DNA from: Rhopalosiphum padi
Taxonomy: Eukaryota; Arthropoda; Insecta; Hemiptera; Aphididae
Length of the DNA: 64,000 bases
Reading direction: 5' to 3'
NCBI RefSeq assembly: GCF_020882245.1
Contig: NC_083597.1
Coordinates: 26,266,652 to 26,330,651 of the forward strand
The position numbers were made by a program, and so were the translations under genes. The notes beneath the pieces were generated by a model. It did no database searches and was not told the DNA's origin. It saw only the letters and a list, made by a program, of their open reading frames with translations. Of the stretch, positions 40,301 to 50,977 are shown piece by piece; the stretch's first letter is position 1, and every line of letters starts with the position of its first letter.

Positions 40301-41321
40301 AAATTTAAAGGTAAGAATATTATCTAGAAAATGTCATATGCTTTTATTTATACTATTATTTTAAAGTGAGTTATGAATATTTTAAAATTGTAATATTTTA
40401 CATAGCTAAAACTCACTTTAAAATGATAATATCAATAAAAGCATATGACATTTTCTAGACAATATTCTTACCTTTAAATTTGATAATAGGTAAATTTATA
40501 CTAATATTAATTCTAACATCACAAAATATGTTCTACTGAACACAAATTAGCTATGATCTACATTAGTAAGACAGAGACAACACATGTGGGTATAACGACC
40601 TCTTAATATTGAGTATTTTATTGTCTTGCTGTAAAAACCTATTTGTGATATAATGATCCCTTTATTTTTATAATATGCATAAAAATAATAATAAACCATT
40701 TAATTACAAAAATGATTTTAAGTTAACTAGACCTCAGATCTCAAGACCATACTATTGTTATACAATTTTCTGAGTGATACCTTACCAATATTGTTATAAT
40801 AGAATATGTTAATTAGATATCTCTAATCGTCATCTAACTGGAAAAAACTAAAAACTAGAGAAGCATTTATTTTATTTTTATCATCGTAATGGTACGGTCA
40901 TTAAATTTTAAAATAAAGGAATTGGATTAAGCAATAATGTTGAAAAAGTGACAAAAAAAATGATATGGTAGGATAGATAGTAAGACTTAATATAAATATT
41001 GTGTTAAATCAACTTTAGGCATTTCTAATTTTACCAAGCTACACAAATATTTATTTTTATAGTTAAAATTAAAAAAAAACGCCTACACTTCACTTATAAA
41101 AAATATATGATAATATTTTTAATTGTTCGAAAAAAAATTAGGAAGATATATGTATACATTATACAAGCTATGTTAAAAACTACCTCTTAAGTCTATAGGT
41201 ACATACAACTATAACACAACTACTATAACTTATTAAGTAATATTAACGTAGTATAATTACCTCCAATATGATACTTTGTATTGCATCGAGAACAACAAGG
41301 AATCTTATTAGTACGATTCAT
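731..41321 (-). CDS. RNF17: RING/B-box/coiled-coil/Tudor protein, RNF17 (TDRD4)/Qin-like, 14 coding exons
   Basis: Minus-strand gene assembled by hand; every junction is GT-AG and phases agree. Exons in transcript order: 41261-41321, 39859-39982, 39106-39263, 38951-39033, 38693-38893, 37904-37984, 7112-7327, 6436-6733, 4346-4705, 2412-2553, 1388-1679, 1203-1319, 1025-1133, 731-942. They total 2454 nt, 817 aa. The start is the first ATG after an in-frame TGA 9 nt upstream. Domains: C3HC4 RING about residues 10-57 (CSRC, CGH, CRSC, CGFC); cysteine-rich B-box1-like part about 116-140; B-box2 about 171-202 (CDIH, CITC, CSNC, HRNH); coiled-coil-like 210-400; Ser-rich linker 408-470; Tudor 1 about 480-590 (core FIDYG 562-566); Tudor 2 about 694-800 (core YIDFGN 779-784). 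This domain order is known from vertebrate RNF17/TDRD4 and fly Qin/Kumo, germ-granule proteins of the piRNA ping-pong cycle; that role is inferred here. Known members carry about five Tudor domains, so this copy is short or continues past the window edge. Confidence 0.88.
2025..2249. mobile_element. Pogo/Tigger-like MITE flanked by TA
   Basis: The ends are inverted: CAGTAGTCTCGCTACTCCGG on the left, and the reverse complement of the right end begins CAGTAGAGTCTCGTTAATC. TA dinucleotides flank it at 2023-2024 and 2250-2251. CAGTAG...ATCCGG ends and TA target duplication are typical of pogo/Tigger (Tc1-mariner superfamily) non-autonomous elements. It lies in the RNF17-like intron between the exons at 2412-2553 and 1388-1679. 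No transposase. Confidence 0.65.
7564..8384. mobile_element. Non-autonomous element with about 50-bp imperfect inverted ends
   Basis: The left end (7564-7615) and the reverse complement of the right end (8330-8384) share CATCC-AATTGCATG, CTTA-AGGG-TCTGTCC and AATTGCAT, with scattered mismatches. The AT-rich interior of about 715 bp has no ORF. It lies about 240 bp past RNF17-like exon 7, in the giant intron. The superfamily is not identified. Confidence 0.55.
8930..9170 (+). promoter_or_regulatory. Probable promoter and leader of chitin-binding gene A
   Basis: A GC-richer stretch ends just before the start codon of gene A. It contains a perfect 14-bp palindrome CATGACCGGTCATG at 9010-9023 and a second half-site-like AACCGG near 9048. 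These resemble the Grainyhead core (ACCGGT/AACCGGTT), a regulator of insect cuticle genes. Resemblance is all I can show. Confidence 0.4.
9171..14949 (+). CDS. Secreted one-CBM14-domain chitin-binding protein, CPAP1-like (gene A)
   Basis: Three exons, 9171-9243, 10936-11130 and 14615-14949, give 603 nt, 200 aa. Exon 1 starts after an in-frame TAA 6 nt upstream and encodes a hydrophobic signal peptide (MYFSHFFNIVLLSSMLSVIF), ending phase 1 at GTAAGT. Exon 2 encodes an acidic, Asp/Glu-rich linker. Exon 3 encodes a peritrophin-A/CBM14 domain with six Cys at 109, 125, 131, 142, 155 and 163 (spacing 15-5-10-12-7) and the aromatic run CDWWFN. It is preceded by PGKPGTDYPVL, a lead-in also present in gene B, and followed by a basic Pro/Arg tail. 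A single such domain in a small secreted protein is typical of the insect CPAP1 cuticular proteins, which bind chitin in cuticle. The coding DNA of exon 3 is much richer in GC than its surroundings. The gene lies inside the large intron of the RNF17-like gene, opposite strand. Exon 1 is a hand prediction and is less certain than exons 2-3. Confidence 0.8.
11670..11696. repeat. AT dinucleotide microsatellite
   Basis: An uninterrupted (AT)n run in intron 2 of gene A. Confidence 0.85.
14319..14341. repeat. Poly-T run of 23
   Basis: An uninterrupted T run about 270 nt upstream of exon 3 of gene A, in intron 2. Confidence 0.9.
15314..15319 (+). terminator. Candidate poly(A) signal of chitin-binding gene A
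   Basis: AATAAA about 365 nt past the stop codon of gene A. AT-rich DNA makes chance matches common. Confidence 0.25.
18105..18185 (-). other. Orphan coding-like GC island in the giant intron
   Basis: About 80 nt with normal GC stand alone in very AT-rich DNA. On the minus strand a TATATCAG acceptor-like site is followed by an open stretch. One frame reads DLSKKDYRPWVCGRRER and stops after CTTCTCCCG; another reads TSAKKITGHGFVVGENAIVW and also stays open. I recognise neither. It could be a terminal exon of an unplaced gene, an alternative exon of the RNF17-like gene (same strand), or a transposon scrap. Confidence 0.25.
19568..19604. repeat. AAT trinucleotide microsatellite
   Basis: (AAT)n with one TAG interruption, between the two chitin-binding genes. 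Confidence 0.85.
24893..24920. repeat. ATA trinucleotide microsatellite
   Basis: (ATA)n run between the two chitin-binding genes. Confidence 0.85.
25998..26404. mobile_element. Possible degenerate transposon fragment
   Basis: CATAGGCGTAAATGG near the left and an inverted CATAGGGGTG near the right, with GCTTA and AAGCACC words shared, suggest a decayed inverted-repeat element. A similar CATAGGCGTAATT word occurs at about 44909. Weak evidence. Confidence 0.25.
29450..29586 (+). promoter_or_regulatory. 5' leader/promoter-proximal region of chitin-binding gene B
   Basis: GC-richer DNA directly before the start codon, unlike the very AT-rich flank. It reads open in frame with the CDS back to 29416, but the encoded stretch (Arg/Gly/Ser-rich) has no recognisable feature, so it is more likely leader than protein. 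Confidence 0.35.
29587..35104 (+). CDS. Secreted Q/N-rich one-CBM14-domain chitin-binding protein, CPAP1-like (gene B)
   Basis: Three exons, 29587-29662, 33135-34117 and 34748-35104, sum to 1416 nt, 471 aa. Exon 1 encodes a signal peptide (MDTLSSIAFYSILLLSYNE, likely cleaved near VHG) and ends phase 1 at GTATGT. Exon 2 encodes a long low-complexity body: Gln/Tyr/Asn/Pro-rich about residues 65-135, Thr-rich stretches near 150-157 and 225-240, and a basic PKPKRP patch. It then gives GNPGRPGVDYPTLSVIP and the first two cysteines of a CBM14 domain. Exon 3 completes the domain (VWHYCD, CPNG, CDWWFNVKC) and a charged C-terminal tail of about 80 aa. Cysteines are at 336, 352, 358, 369, 382 and 390, the same 15-5-10-12-7 spacing as gene A. 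Such proteins bind cuticle or extracellular chitin. An in-frame ATG at 29416 would add 57 residues; I prefer 29587 because it puts the hydrophobic segment at the N terminus. Gene B is also nested in the RNF17-like intron, opposite strand. Confidence 0.85.
29868..29936 (+). repeat. Short hairpin in intron 1 of gene B
   Basis: The 21-nt arms TTATAACCACGGTAGATTATA (29868-29888) and TATAATCTACCGTGATTATAA (29916-29936) pair with one mismatch around a 27-nt AT-rich loop. The size resembles a small pre-miRNA stem, but a short MITE remnant is as likely. Confidence 0.5.
35105..37903. other. Spacer from gene B to RNF17-like exon 6
   Basis: AT-rich DNA holding the 3' UTR of gene B and intron sequence. 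A 65-codon open frame near 36.6 kb starts with a non-ATG codon and has no recognisable domain. Confidence 0.5.
35171..35176 (+). terminator. Candidate poly(A) signal of chitin-binding gene B
   Basis: AATAAA about 65 nt past the stop codon of gene B, the first on the strand after the coding region. Confidence 0.3.
37904..41321 (-). CDS. RNF17: RNF17-like gene, 5' block: RING and B-box exons 1-6
   Basis: Six coding exons encode residues 1-236. Exon 1 (61 nt, phase 1) and exon 2 (124 nt) together build the RING finger: the first Cys pair is in exon 1 and the CGH, CxxC and final CxxC are in exon 2. Exon 2 must end at the GTATGA donor (39857-39858), because the frame hits a stop 10 nt later. Exon 3 (158 nt) is a helical spacer. 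Exon 4 (83 nt) carries three CxxC pairs. Exon 5 (201 nt) carries a complete B-box2. Exon 6 (81 nt) is a short amphipathic segment starting NMSQVQRL and ends at a perfect GTAAGT donor. A 5' acceptor (TTTTACAG, AG at 41356-41357) 34 nt upstream of the ATG implies at least one untranslated first exon further right. Confidence 0.85.
39279..39340. mobile_element. Extra pogo-like terminal repeat next to an RNF17-like acceptor
   Basis: CAGTAAGCTCTCAATTATCTACGGTCTTCTACGG resembles the left end of the element at 39429. Its outer end lies 14 nt from the AG (39264-39265) of the acceptor of the 39106-39263 exon on the minus strand, so the branch-point region probably lies in transposon-derived DNA. No matching right end of its own was found. 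Confidence 0.45.
39429..39745. mobile_element. Pogo/Tigger-like MITE in RNF17-like intron 2
   Basis: Both ends begin CAGTGTACTCT(C/T)(A/G)ATTA when read inward, and TA flanks both sides (39427-39428 and 39746-39747). Inside are CCGCGG-like and ATTATCCGCGG words near the ends, typical of pogo/Tigger. A third related end (CAGTAAGCTCTCAATTATCT) starts at 39279 in the same orientation as the left end, suggesting a second, incomplete or nested copy. Together they fill most of the intron 39264-39858. Confidence 0.65.
40172..40611. mobile_element. Foldback element with about 200-bp inverted arms
   Basis: The left arm (40172-40372) and right arm (40410-40611) are near-perfect inverted copies separated by a loop of about 37 nt. 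Shared words include GTGTTGTCTCTG, ATGTAGATCATAG, GGTAAGAATATT and AAAATGTCATATGCTTTTAT. It lies in the first coding intron of the RNF17-like gene and would fold into a long hairpin in the pre-mRNA. It is probably a MITE or foldback transposon. Confidence 0.8.
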
Positions 41322-41355
41322 GGTGTCAGATCAATATTAAAGCCGTGGTCTATGA
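41322..41355 (-). other. 5' UTR part of the RNF17-like start exon
   Basis: Between the acceptor AG (41356-41357) and the ATG there are 34 nt that include an in-frame TGA 9 nt before the ATG. The real first exon must lie further right. A GC-richer stretch at about 41770-41850 is a candidate for it and the promoter. Confidence 0.5.
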
Positions 41356-41769
41356 CTGTAAAAGAAACCAAAATTTGAATATTCAAGTTTAAACATACAC
41401 AATGATCACAAAATTAGTAATTACATTATTTATCTTCAAGCGTCTAAAAGTCGTTAGTTAAAATGGCATACTATTTTACTATGATGGGCAATAACCGTAT
41501 AAAGTATAAACCTTAAATCTATGAAAGTAGTAAAACATAAATCGACCATTATTCTGTTCAGCCGTTGTATACAACCTATAAGTAATAATAATACATGGAA
41601 AAATGTATAAAAATAGAATAATTCCTACCCAAACAGTGGTATTAGTGGATAATTGATACTAAAACTACTCAATCAAATCATTCTGAACGAGTAAACAAAG
41701 AATACCCATATAATATCATAATAATATAAATATTAAATTTTGTTTGAAAAGCATGTTCACCGTTCGGTT

Positions 41770-41850
41770 ATATACTGTTATCAGTGTTATCTCGACCTTA
41801 TCGCTCTGCGATTGGGCCGATCCACAGGCGATTTATATTATAAACACATA
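41770..41850 (-). promoter_or_regulatory. Possible promoter/first-exon region of the RNF17-like gene
   Basis: A short GC-richer patch (around TCGCTCTGCGATTGGGCCGA) stands out from the AT-rich surroundings, about 0.45 kb upstream of the start codon on the minus strand. It contains an inverted CCAAT-type word (ATTGG). No TATA box was identified. The evidence is position and composition only. Confidence 0.3.
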
Positions 41851-42758
41851 CTAAAACGAAACGGACGTGAATATTATAATTTATAAAAATGTGAGTCAAT
41901 CAAAATTTCCAATGTTAAAATCACAGATATCAGTGAATGACAATTTAAACATAATAATAATAATAGTCAGGTGATAAAAATTTTAATTTTTTTAATGTTT
42001 CTATGATTTTTCCTTTTTTAATTATAACAAAATAAATACATTTTGGTCAACATCTAATTTTAGATTCTGAACAGAGTAGCGAAGAATGTATTGATTAATA
42101 ATTTTACAATAATGACAATAATGTGTAATTTGTGTGTGTGTGTGTACACAATTAGCAATTACCTATTAAAATTCTTCCATCTTCGTGTTGAAAGGTGGTT
42201 ACTGATTCCGAATAAGTGTCTAATTTGTACTTTGGAGAAGTCAAAATTCCTAGTATTTTTCAAAATAATCGGAGAAAATAAGGAAAAACGAAAATTTTTA
42301 AAATCGAATTTGTTTTTAGATACCCTTATTTAGAATCAATTTTCCAACAGAAATCTCTCCCAAAGTTAAAATTAAAGTTTTTTAACTGCCTCGATGGAAC
42401 AATAAATGATTACTGATTATATAAAAAAAAAAAAAAATTGAGCTATTGAAGAAACATAAGCACATTTTTTTTTTAAAGCATTTGAAGTTCAAATTTCTTT
42501 AAATCACTAAAATTTAAAAATTATTTTGTAGTTAGGTAAGTAGGTACCTAATAAAAATGTTCAATTTTTAAAGTTGAGTATCAAAAATTTAATTAATGGT
42601 TTCTTATACGTATTTTTACGGTAATTAAAAAATCTTAAAATGTTTAAACAAAGTTTTTTCATTGACATTTAATAATAATAAAACAAATTACTATGTAAAA
42701 ATATCATTTAGGCCTATATCTTCTTTCTTCCGTCTTCGTTTAGAACCGTTCTTCGTAC

Positions 42759-42785
42759 GTATTATATGTATTATATGTATTATAT
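42759..42785. repeat. Tandem repeat, 9 bp x 3
   Basis: GTATTATAT occurs three times in a row in gene-free DNA. Confidence 0.8.
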
Positions 42786-44106
42786 GTAATGATTTATCGT
42801 TGAATTCAAATCTAATAGGTGCATTACTACATAATTATATTATTATAGTGGTTTAATACTTAAAATGACAATGTCCATTTGACATCTACTGTAGAGCAAA
42901 ACTCACTTTTCCCAGTATTTTTGATCTTATATTTTATTTTAATTCCCTGCATATTAGAGTATTAACTATTATTACAGTGTTAGTAATATAACTTATAAAG
43001 TTATAACCTATTATAACCTTAAGTTATAAATATTATAATAATACAAAACTGCAGGTATTAAAGGAGTAGGTTATTGGTGTAAATAATACTATTAAGACTT
43101 ATTAAGTCGTATGAAACATCAGTAATTACGGTAATAAGTAGTATTAAATGAAAGAAAATAACTTTTGTTATAATATTTCACCACTCAACCAATGAAAGTT
43201 TAATTTACGTTGTCGATTAAATCGTTGTCAAATACTTTTTTCAGTTCAGCAGACAATAATAAATGGCAAATGCTTTATTCTTTTGCTGCAGTCGAAAAAG
43301 TTGAAATCTCGCTACGCAGCGAGTGAAAAATTTACTGTCCAAATCAGATCATATCGATACGTTTTGGCAATATATCAAACCCTGAAATAATAGAGTTTAA
43401 TGAATAAGTTGTGCCGGCTATTATAAGGTAATTTAAACTGATTATATTATAAACGATGATTTGATTTGCCTGATTTGGTTCACTAAGAAAATCAAAAACA
43501 ATATTTTCAAAACATTGTTTTTGGTTAGGTCCATGCCGTGTTTTTAACGATTTAACGATAGTCGATAATCAATCAATTTTAAAAAACTATTCACATTTAT
43601 TGAATTGATTATTATTTATTTTGTTTTATAGCCAAAGCCTAATGAATATTATAAAAGTAAATAAACCAATAAATATCTCGATCTACCGTCGAGGTCGTTT
43701 GAACAAGGCGGGCGCAAAAATACTCTACTGCTACTAACTTTATTCCCTAGATGGCAATAAAGTATATATGTATAATATACAATATACATTAACATTTGTA
43801 ATCACGCTGGTTAATTACGACAAAAGTAAAAAAAAAAACAATAATTTTGGATTATAGATATTTGGTAGATTATGGTGACTATATTTGTGTAAATAAAAAA
43901 AACTAGTCAAACAATGTAAATTTAATTAAAAAAAAGACCTTCAAAAATTGTTTTAAACGTTAAAGATGTTTTGAAATAATGTTTTCTTGTTTGAAATTCT
44001 GTGGACTGTGACTGTGAGTTGATAGAATGTGTGAAATGTGAATTCATAATAATTACACATTTACACTGTATTTTATAATATGTGATGTACCAATACAGAA
44101 TCCCCG

Positions 44107-44690
44107 AACAAATGACCGGCGTAGAAAAGTCCGATGGAATAAAAGTCCCAAATTTAATAGTTATTAAATTAACTCACCTAATAATATTTGCTTAGGTCTA
44201 AGGACTAACCATATTTATATTATATTAGATAATAGATATCACTATTCACAATAGATTATCACTTTAATTCGAAAGTCGTAAATTACAAATTTATTATACA
44301 CACATTAGGTATCTTTACTTATCTTTCTTTAATTTTAAAAGTGAATTTCTCTGGATAATAGTTTGGTTATTTTGGCAAACGCTTAGTCTGTGTCATCTGT
44401 CATCTGTGTCTGTGAAATCTTTATAGTGTTTTTAATAACTTTTATTCGTGGACCTTTATGTCATAGTGTATGTACCTAATATTTTTAATTTTTATTGTAT
44501 TATTACTGTGTAAATTTCAACCAGATTTGTCATTAGAAGTAAACGAAACACAATTTCCAATTTCATATTAAAAATATATATATTAATATAATTTTTAAAA
44601 ATAAATTTTTATTGGATTTTTATTCCGGTAGACTTTTTTTCGTCAGACTTTTTTTACTGGACTTTTTTCGTTGGACTTTTAAGTATAATA
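44107..44690. mobile_element. Element with inverted, repeated GACTTTT subterminal motifs
   Basis: GTAGAAAAGTCCGATGGAATAAAAGTCC at 44121-44148 has an inverted counterpart at 44611-44680, where GGACTTTT/GACTTTTTTT units recur four times with CCGGTAG, CGTCAG and ACTGG spacers. Subterminal clusters of short inverted motifs are seen in some MITEs and foldback elements. The exact ends are not defined. Confidence 0.45.
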
Positions 44691-47600
44691 CCACCAAAAC
44701 AACATGTCTTATATTCATTGCTCACAATTGTTCATCGGAACTCGAAGCTCATTATGCAAATCATGTTGTTCATAAGTTATTATATCTAATTATTAACTTT
44801 GATTTCAATATTAAACGGTAAAAATATTACTTTATATTTTTTTTGTGTATTTTTTTCTTTTTGTACGTATTAATACGGAGATAACGGGACTTTGGACCAT
44901 TATGGATATCATAGGCGTAATTCAAAGATTAATTGTGTCCTGTGGATGATAATGATGCTATGCTGTATGCACCTGTATATTTTCTTATTATTACCATATT
45001 GATTTTTTTCTACTGCTTATCATATTTTTCAACATATTATATACTTGTTAAAGAATAATATAATAAGTGAAGTAAAATATATATATTATATGTATATACT
45101 ATACGTCTATACATATAAAAAATATTTTCATTTTTATTATTTACAATATTTTTATTTCATAATTCAATATGTTACATTGAAGTATATTATTTTGATATTA
45201 GTTATTATTTATTGTTATTACCTACTCGTCTGTTTTCCAGAAAATAGGGATAGCCTTCAAAATTTAAAATAGAGGTAAATGAATGCTATTACTTAGGTAT
45301 TATTGTATTAAGCTATAAAGCCTAAAAGTTATGATTGTTTTAAATTCCCTTTGGATGAAATTGATGATCTGATTTGATATTTATGAATAAATGATATTAT
45401 CAAGTATAATAATATAATATAACATACATTGATATAATAATTATTATCTACATAATATAGTTTATAATGTTTATATACAAATGTCAAATATAAAGGTATA
45501 TATACTACGTAAATCAAAATACATTAAAATATTGGAAATTAAAATATTATGTCCACATGGGTATTGACATATTATAATATTATGTAGGACGTAGGTACAC
45601 AGTACACAGAATACCTACAATTTATAATTGTAATTATTTTTGTATTATTTTATATGGTACTTACCTACTTTTTTTTATCTTTACGAGTTTATAGGTAGCC
45701 ATATCAATTTTAAAATGTCAATATTATGTTTGTAATATAATATTAATTTAAACTAACATTAGGTTCTATCACCGGATGGCCTCCCTCCTCATGTGTATCA
45801 TATTATTGTGTATTTATTTTTTATATTTTCTAATTTGTTTATTATACGCTGTAGCATAGATTGTAAATATTCTTTAAAAATAAAAATAAATTAGCAGTTA
45901 AAATATAAATAAATATATATATTTATATTAATAGATATGTGCCTGCTTTTGTTAACTTTAATGTTTTTACTGTACTTAGTACTTACGTTTAGCTTTATTA
46001 TATATCTACCTACTCTATATTTAAAGGGGCCAGCAATGACTCATGCAGCCAATAGTCATTACTTATTATACAACATATTATCGAGGGGCCGAAATATGTA
46101 ATAGGAGAGACCCGCAGACTGAAATATCAGAGCACCACATGACGAGAAGTCATGAGATAAGCGTATAGCATGGTTCAAAAGTGACGGCAATTGGAATTAA
46201 TAATTACTATATAGCATAACCAAAATTAATTTTTCTGTTATCCCATAGTGGAATGTGCTCATTACGATTAATACATTAATGTTAGAGTTGAATAAAATCA
46301 ATTTCATGTAGATTTTGATATACTACATATTATTATATAGTCAATAATTTATACATAATGCTATCTTATACACTTTATCTGGCTATATAAACGGATAGAT
46401 TGATGACAAGAATTGCTTTTTAACATTCTATGATAGTAATATATAGATAATATAAACTATTACTCTATATTAGACAATAGATTTAGCTATTTCATATGTA
46501 ATAAAATGACAATCCTTTGAAGCCTGAAATTGAATAATATAGGTCACTATTTTTAATGGATAATGGATTCATTCAATTATTAATAAGTTGGTAATGACCT
46601 ACTTTACTTATGTGGTGTATATACTATGTATTATTATTTTACTAAATAAAGTTTATATACCTATATATTATAGGTATGTAAATAAATAAATTATTAAATA
46701 AAAATAATAATGATTATTATATATTACTAATGCATTATTATATTCTTATCGGGGTACATGGTACCTATATAAAAATGATTGTACGTGTGTATTAGACTTA
46801 TAGAATGGAAACTAATGAACCAAACTGAATTTTGCACACATAATCCTAGCTTCGGGGTATGTTTTTGCTTAGTTTTCAATCTTTATAGGCTAGATTAGGT
46901 TCACACACGAATAACCTAACTACCTAACCTCTATTAATTAATTTAAATTTTATTTTATTACTTTTTAAAGAGATTTAGATTTTAGATGCCCATACAGGTA
47001 TAAGCCATAAGGTACCCGGTAACACCTAACTTAATCACTTTTTTTGACCATGTAAATAATACTTAGTTAGAAGTGCTGTAAAATTGTAAGAAAAACTTAT
47101 GAGGAATCTTGTATTAGAATTTTAAGGTTTTTGACTAATAAAAAAGAAATTTTTATCATAAATAAATCAAAAAAAATTAAAAAAATTCGAAATTTGGTAT
47201 GTTTATATATAATACAAAAAAATAATTATTTAATAATAATTTATTAACATAATGTATTTACATCGGACGCAATTAGTGTAGTACTGTAGTTGTTAAATAC
47301 ATTAGGACGCAATTCGTATGAAAAAGGGATCTTGTCATCTTGGGACACAATTTGTTTGATGCGCTATTAAATACTGTTATAAACTTATGAATAAAAGGTA
47401 TAGTAGGTTAACAATCTCAAGTAGGTATCAAAGAATTCGGTGTAGGTATCCTGTTGGCTATTAATAGTATAACTATTAAATATACCTATTATGCAAAAAT
47501 GATTATGGTTACTAAATTTATAATTACAAAAAAATAATAAAAGCGATTTTGCCAAAAATTGATTTTTCGTAAACATTTTCTTTAGGTACATTTTTTGTTT

Positions 47601-48364
47601 TTTAAGTTCAGATAAGTTCTGAAAATTATTGACTAATTTTGACCCTCCACAATATCATTAGTACCAAGTATCAATACTAAACCACCAAAATTGCTATCAG
47701 AAATTAACCTCAAAATTGAAAATTGAAACAGCTTTACTTTTTAGTTTTTACATCTTTATTATAAAACTGTAAAACTTCATGACGAATAAAAAATTGTTTA
47801 AAAAAAAAACACTTTGTAAAACCAATAATCGATATACTTATCGTTTCACGCAGAATCTAAAATTAAAGATTTATTGGTAATTCATAGCTAAATTAACCAG
47901 TTAATCAGTTCAGATTAATTTTTTGATTTATCTTATTATAGGCTCTGAGCCTTTCTATTATTTTTATACCTAGGTTTTTAAAATATATATTCAACTATTT
48001 AGGTGTGCTTACTACTTATTTGACGTCTTAAACAAATACATTAATATGTCATTAGTAATATATTATTTTATAATTTATTAGTAGTAACTATTTTAAGAAT
48101 ATTATTTTAATACAATATACATTAAGTATAATCAATGTCATTACCTATATTATTCTAATTTAAAAATTTAAATAACGCATTGTTTTATTTTTTAGTAAAT
48201 AAAGTATATTATTAGCATATTATAATTATTACCTATGTTTATTAGATTATTTATTGTATTTGGAATTATTGTATTTTAATTTATTTTAGTCTATTGATTT
48301 GAATGATAACAGGTCAGGTGTGAGTAGGTATATAGATTTAAGGTCACATATATAAATAAAAATG

Positions 48365-48408
48365 AAGACATAATATGTACTGATGTAAGACATAATATGT
48401 ACTGATGT
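48365..48408. repeat. Tandem duplication, 22 bp x 2
   Basis: Two perfect copies of AAGACATAATATGTACTGATGT follow each other directly. There is no gene context. Confidence 0.85.
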
Positions 48409-50977
48409 TATACTGAAAAATAATGAATATATCCTACTAATTTTTATAACCATTAACCAAAATATTTTGTTTTCATTTTCAGTATTGCACTATACAGTCT
48501 CATGTCACAGTATGTAACTCGTTTATTTGACATTATTGAATTTGCAGTATGATTGTATTTGCCAAATGGATGAGTTACTAGTTACATTCTACATAGTAAC
48601 GTACTAACGTAATATTATAAATGTTACGAATAAAGTTCAAAATTGGCTAATGAAACATTAGCCAATAGCCATACTGATTGGATAAAGTGAAAACATAGTT
48701 TTTATAATTATTATTTCGTACTTTAGCCAATTATTGTGTACCTATACTCTTCAGAATGATTAAAGTTAAAATGCAATAAAAATTAGAGAAATTTCATATT
48801 ATAAGGATGCATATGTAAAAACTAAGTACCTTATACTTAGGTTTATAACTGACATTAGATACATTTAATGACCATGAATCATGAATATCACGTTTTCACA
48901 AATATCTGTTATATAGGTATACGTATATACTCTCAAGTAGTATATTATTACACCCGGTTTCAAATACGATTCAAAAGAGGTGTCCTCCAGATAAACTAAA
49001 TCGAATATTTTATCACATTTTAATTGCTTGGTCGAGTTTACAGAAATTAATTATAAAATTTTAAATTAAAATTAAACATAATTTTAATTTTTCGGGAAAA
49101 ATATTAGAATTATACATTTATAGTTTATATATTCCCAACGTCTGAGACCAAAAAAATTCATCAACTTGCCGTTATAGTAATTACTCATTAATCATTATTA
49201 ACATTATTTAGATAACATTACTAATATTATAGAGTTAATATATCTACGGATGTATTATTTTTTTTCTTATAATTTGTGTTACAAGTAATATGATCGTGTA
49301 GACCCTGGAGGCTGGGAAAATTGAAACACATTTTAAGGTTTTAACTTTTTGAGAGTGTCTCTATAAGAACACTGGACAACATTAAATTTATATAATAATA
49401 TAATAAATTTCTTGTCCAATAATGATAAAATGATATAACAATTTTGGATAAAAATAAAAGCATATCTTTAAATTTGTCTTTGATCAATAATATTATCGAT
49501 TTTTCAAATTTCAGTTTTTTTTTCGAGATTTCAATGTAACAAATATACTGCAAATAGGTAATTCTATATAGACAGACGGTAATACGGTATACCAGCTACT
49601 TCATATATATTATGTAAATAGTAATAGTAAATATCATATGATGATGAAGACTAAAAAGTGAGGTTAATAAGTCAGTTAAATTTTTATTATTGTTCAAAAA
49701 TTATTTTTAATGTTTATAGTTTATAACTTTTATTATACAATAACTATTTAGGTGAATAATTTTATCTATGATCTCATTAATACATTTTAATGTATAAATG
49801 GCATTATATATGTAATATCAAATATTAATGAAAAAAACTACCTATAGGTACCTAGTGCCTATATTAAATATTTATTCTATGTATAAATAATATAGACTAT
49901 ATCTACCTTAAGTAGGTATAATAAATGCGTAGATTAGAATATCGATATAATCTCAAAAGTAAAGAAGAATAAATAAAAAAAAATTCAAGTATCAAGATAA
50001 TGAGATTGAGACAACTTTTCTCGGAAAATAATTATTAATTAATATAATAAAAAATTCGAAAACATTTTTATTTATTTATTTTTTTAATAACTTCCATGAT
50101 AACTAAATTAATACAGCTCAACGATAAATAAAAATAAAACATTCCTTACAAACGATACATAGTATTATATGTAAATAAAAATAAAATTGAAAACGTAATT
50201 ACTCAAAGAATTCAGCAAATTCAAAAAATTTTAATATATTATTAACAACAGGTCTTGAAGAGAAACGTTTGACTTATTCGTTTATGATTTTACGATAGAC
50301 AATAATAGAATACAAGAGTCTAGTGTAGGTACTAGGGACCTGTGTCCGTGTATCAACTATATCAACACAATTCACGATCTTGTAATACTTTTTAAAATTA
50401 AAATATAATTATTAAGACATGATTTTTTTTTAACTCATTAATTATATATTTAAATGTTTGCATATATATAATTATTATAAGTTATAAGTGTTGTAACAGT
50501 TAATTATCAGTACCAAATATTAGCATTTACTTTTGGTATCTGAGTACCGAGTGGCGACTACTGGCGAGTACCTATATCAAGTCCTTATGATCAAGTTTTT
50601 AAGAAAATAATGCAAACAAAATATATATATATAGGCACTTATTGTAAGTTAATATATATTAACAAATGTCAAATATACAATATTATACAATTCAATCAAT
50701 TATTTGTAAATAATGTGTTAATTAATCTCATTAAATTAGTCCAACCTTAGACCAGTCTTTTTAAATTATTTCATTGACTTATAAGTTTATACACAATTCA
50801 TATTAAAATGTAAATAAGAAAATTGTTTCATATTGAATTTCTTTTCTTCAAAAACGTGATATGTATTGCCAACTTTGCTAAGACGTTTACAACATACTTT
50901 TAAATAAATATGAATAGTTTATAATGTTCATAAATGACATAAACTTGAAACCTAAAAACATATACAATTATTACAAC

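Noticed and set aside
43308..43323. Palindrome CTCGCTACGCAGCGAG
   Set aside because: A 6-bp stem with 4-nt loop in gene-free DNA. Too small to support a function by itself, likely part of a repeat.
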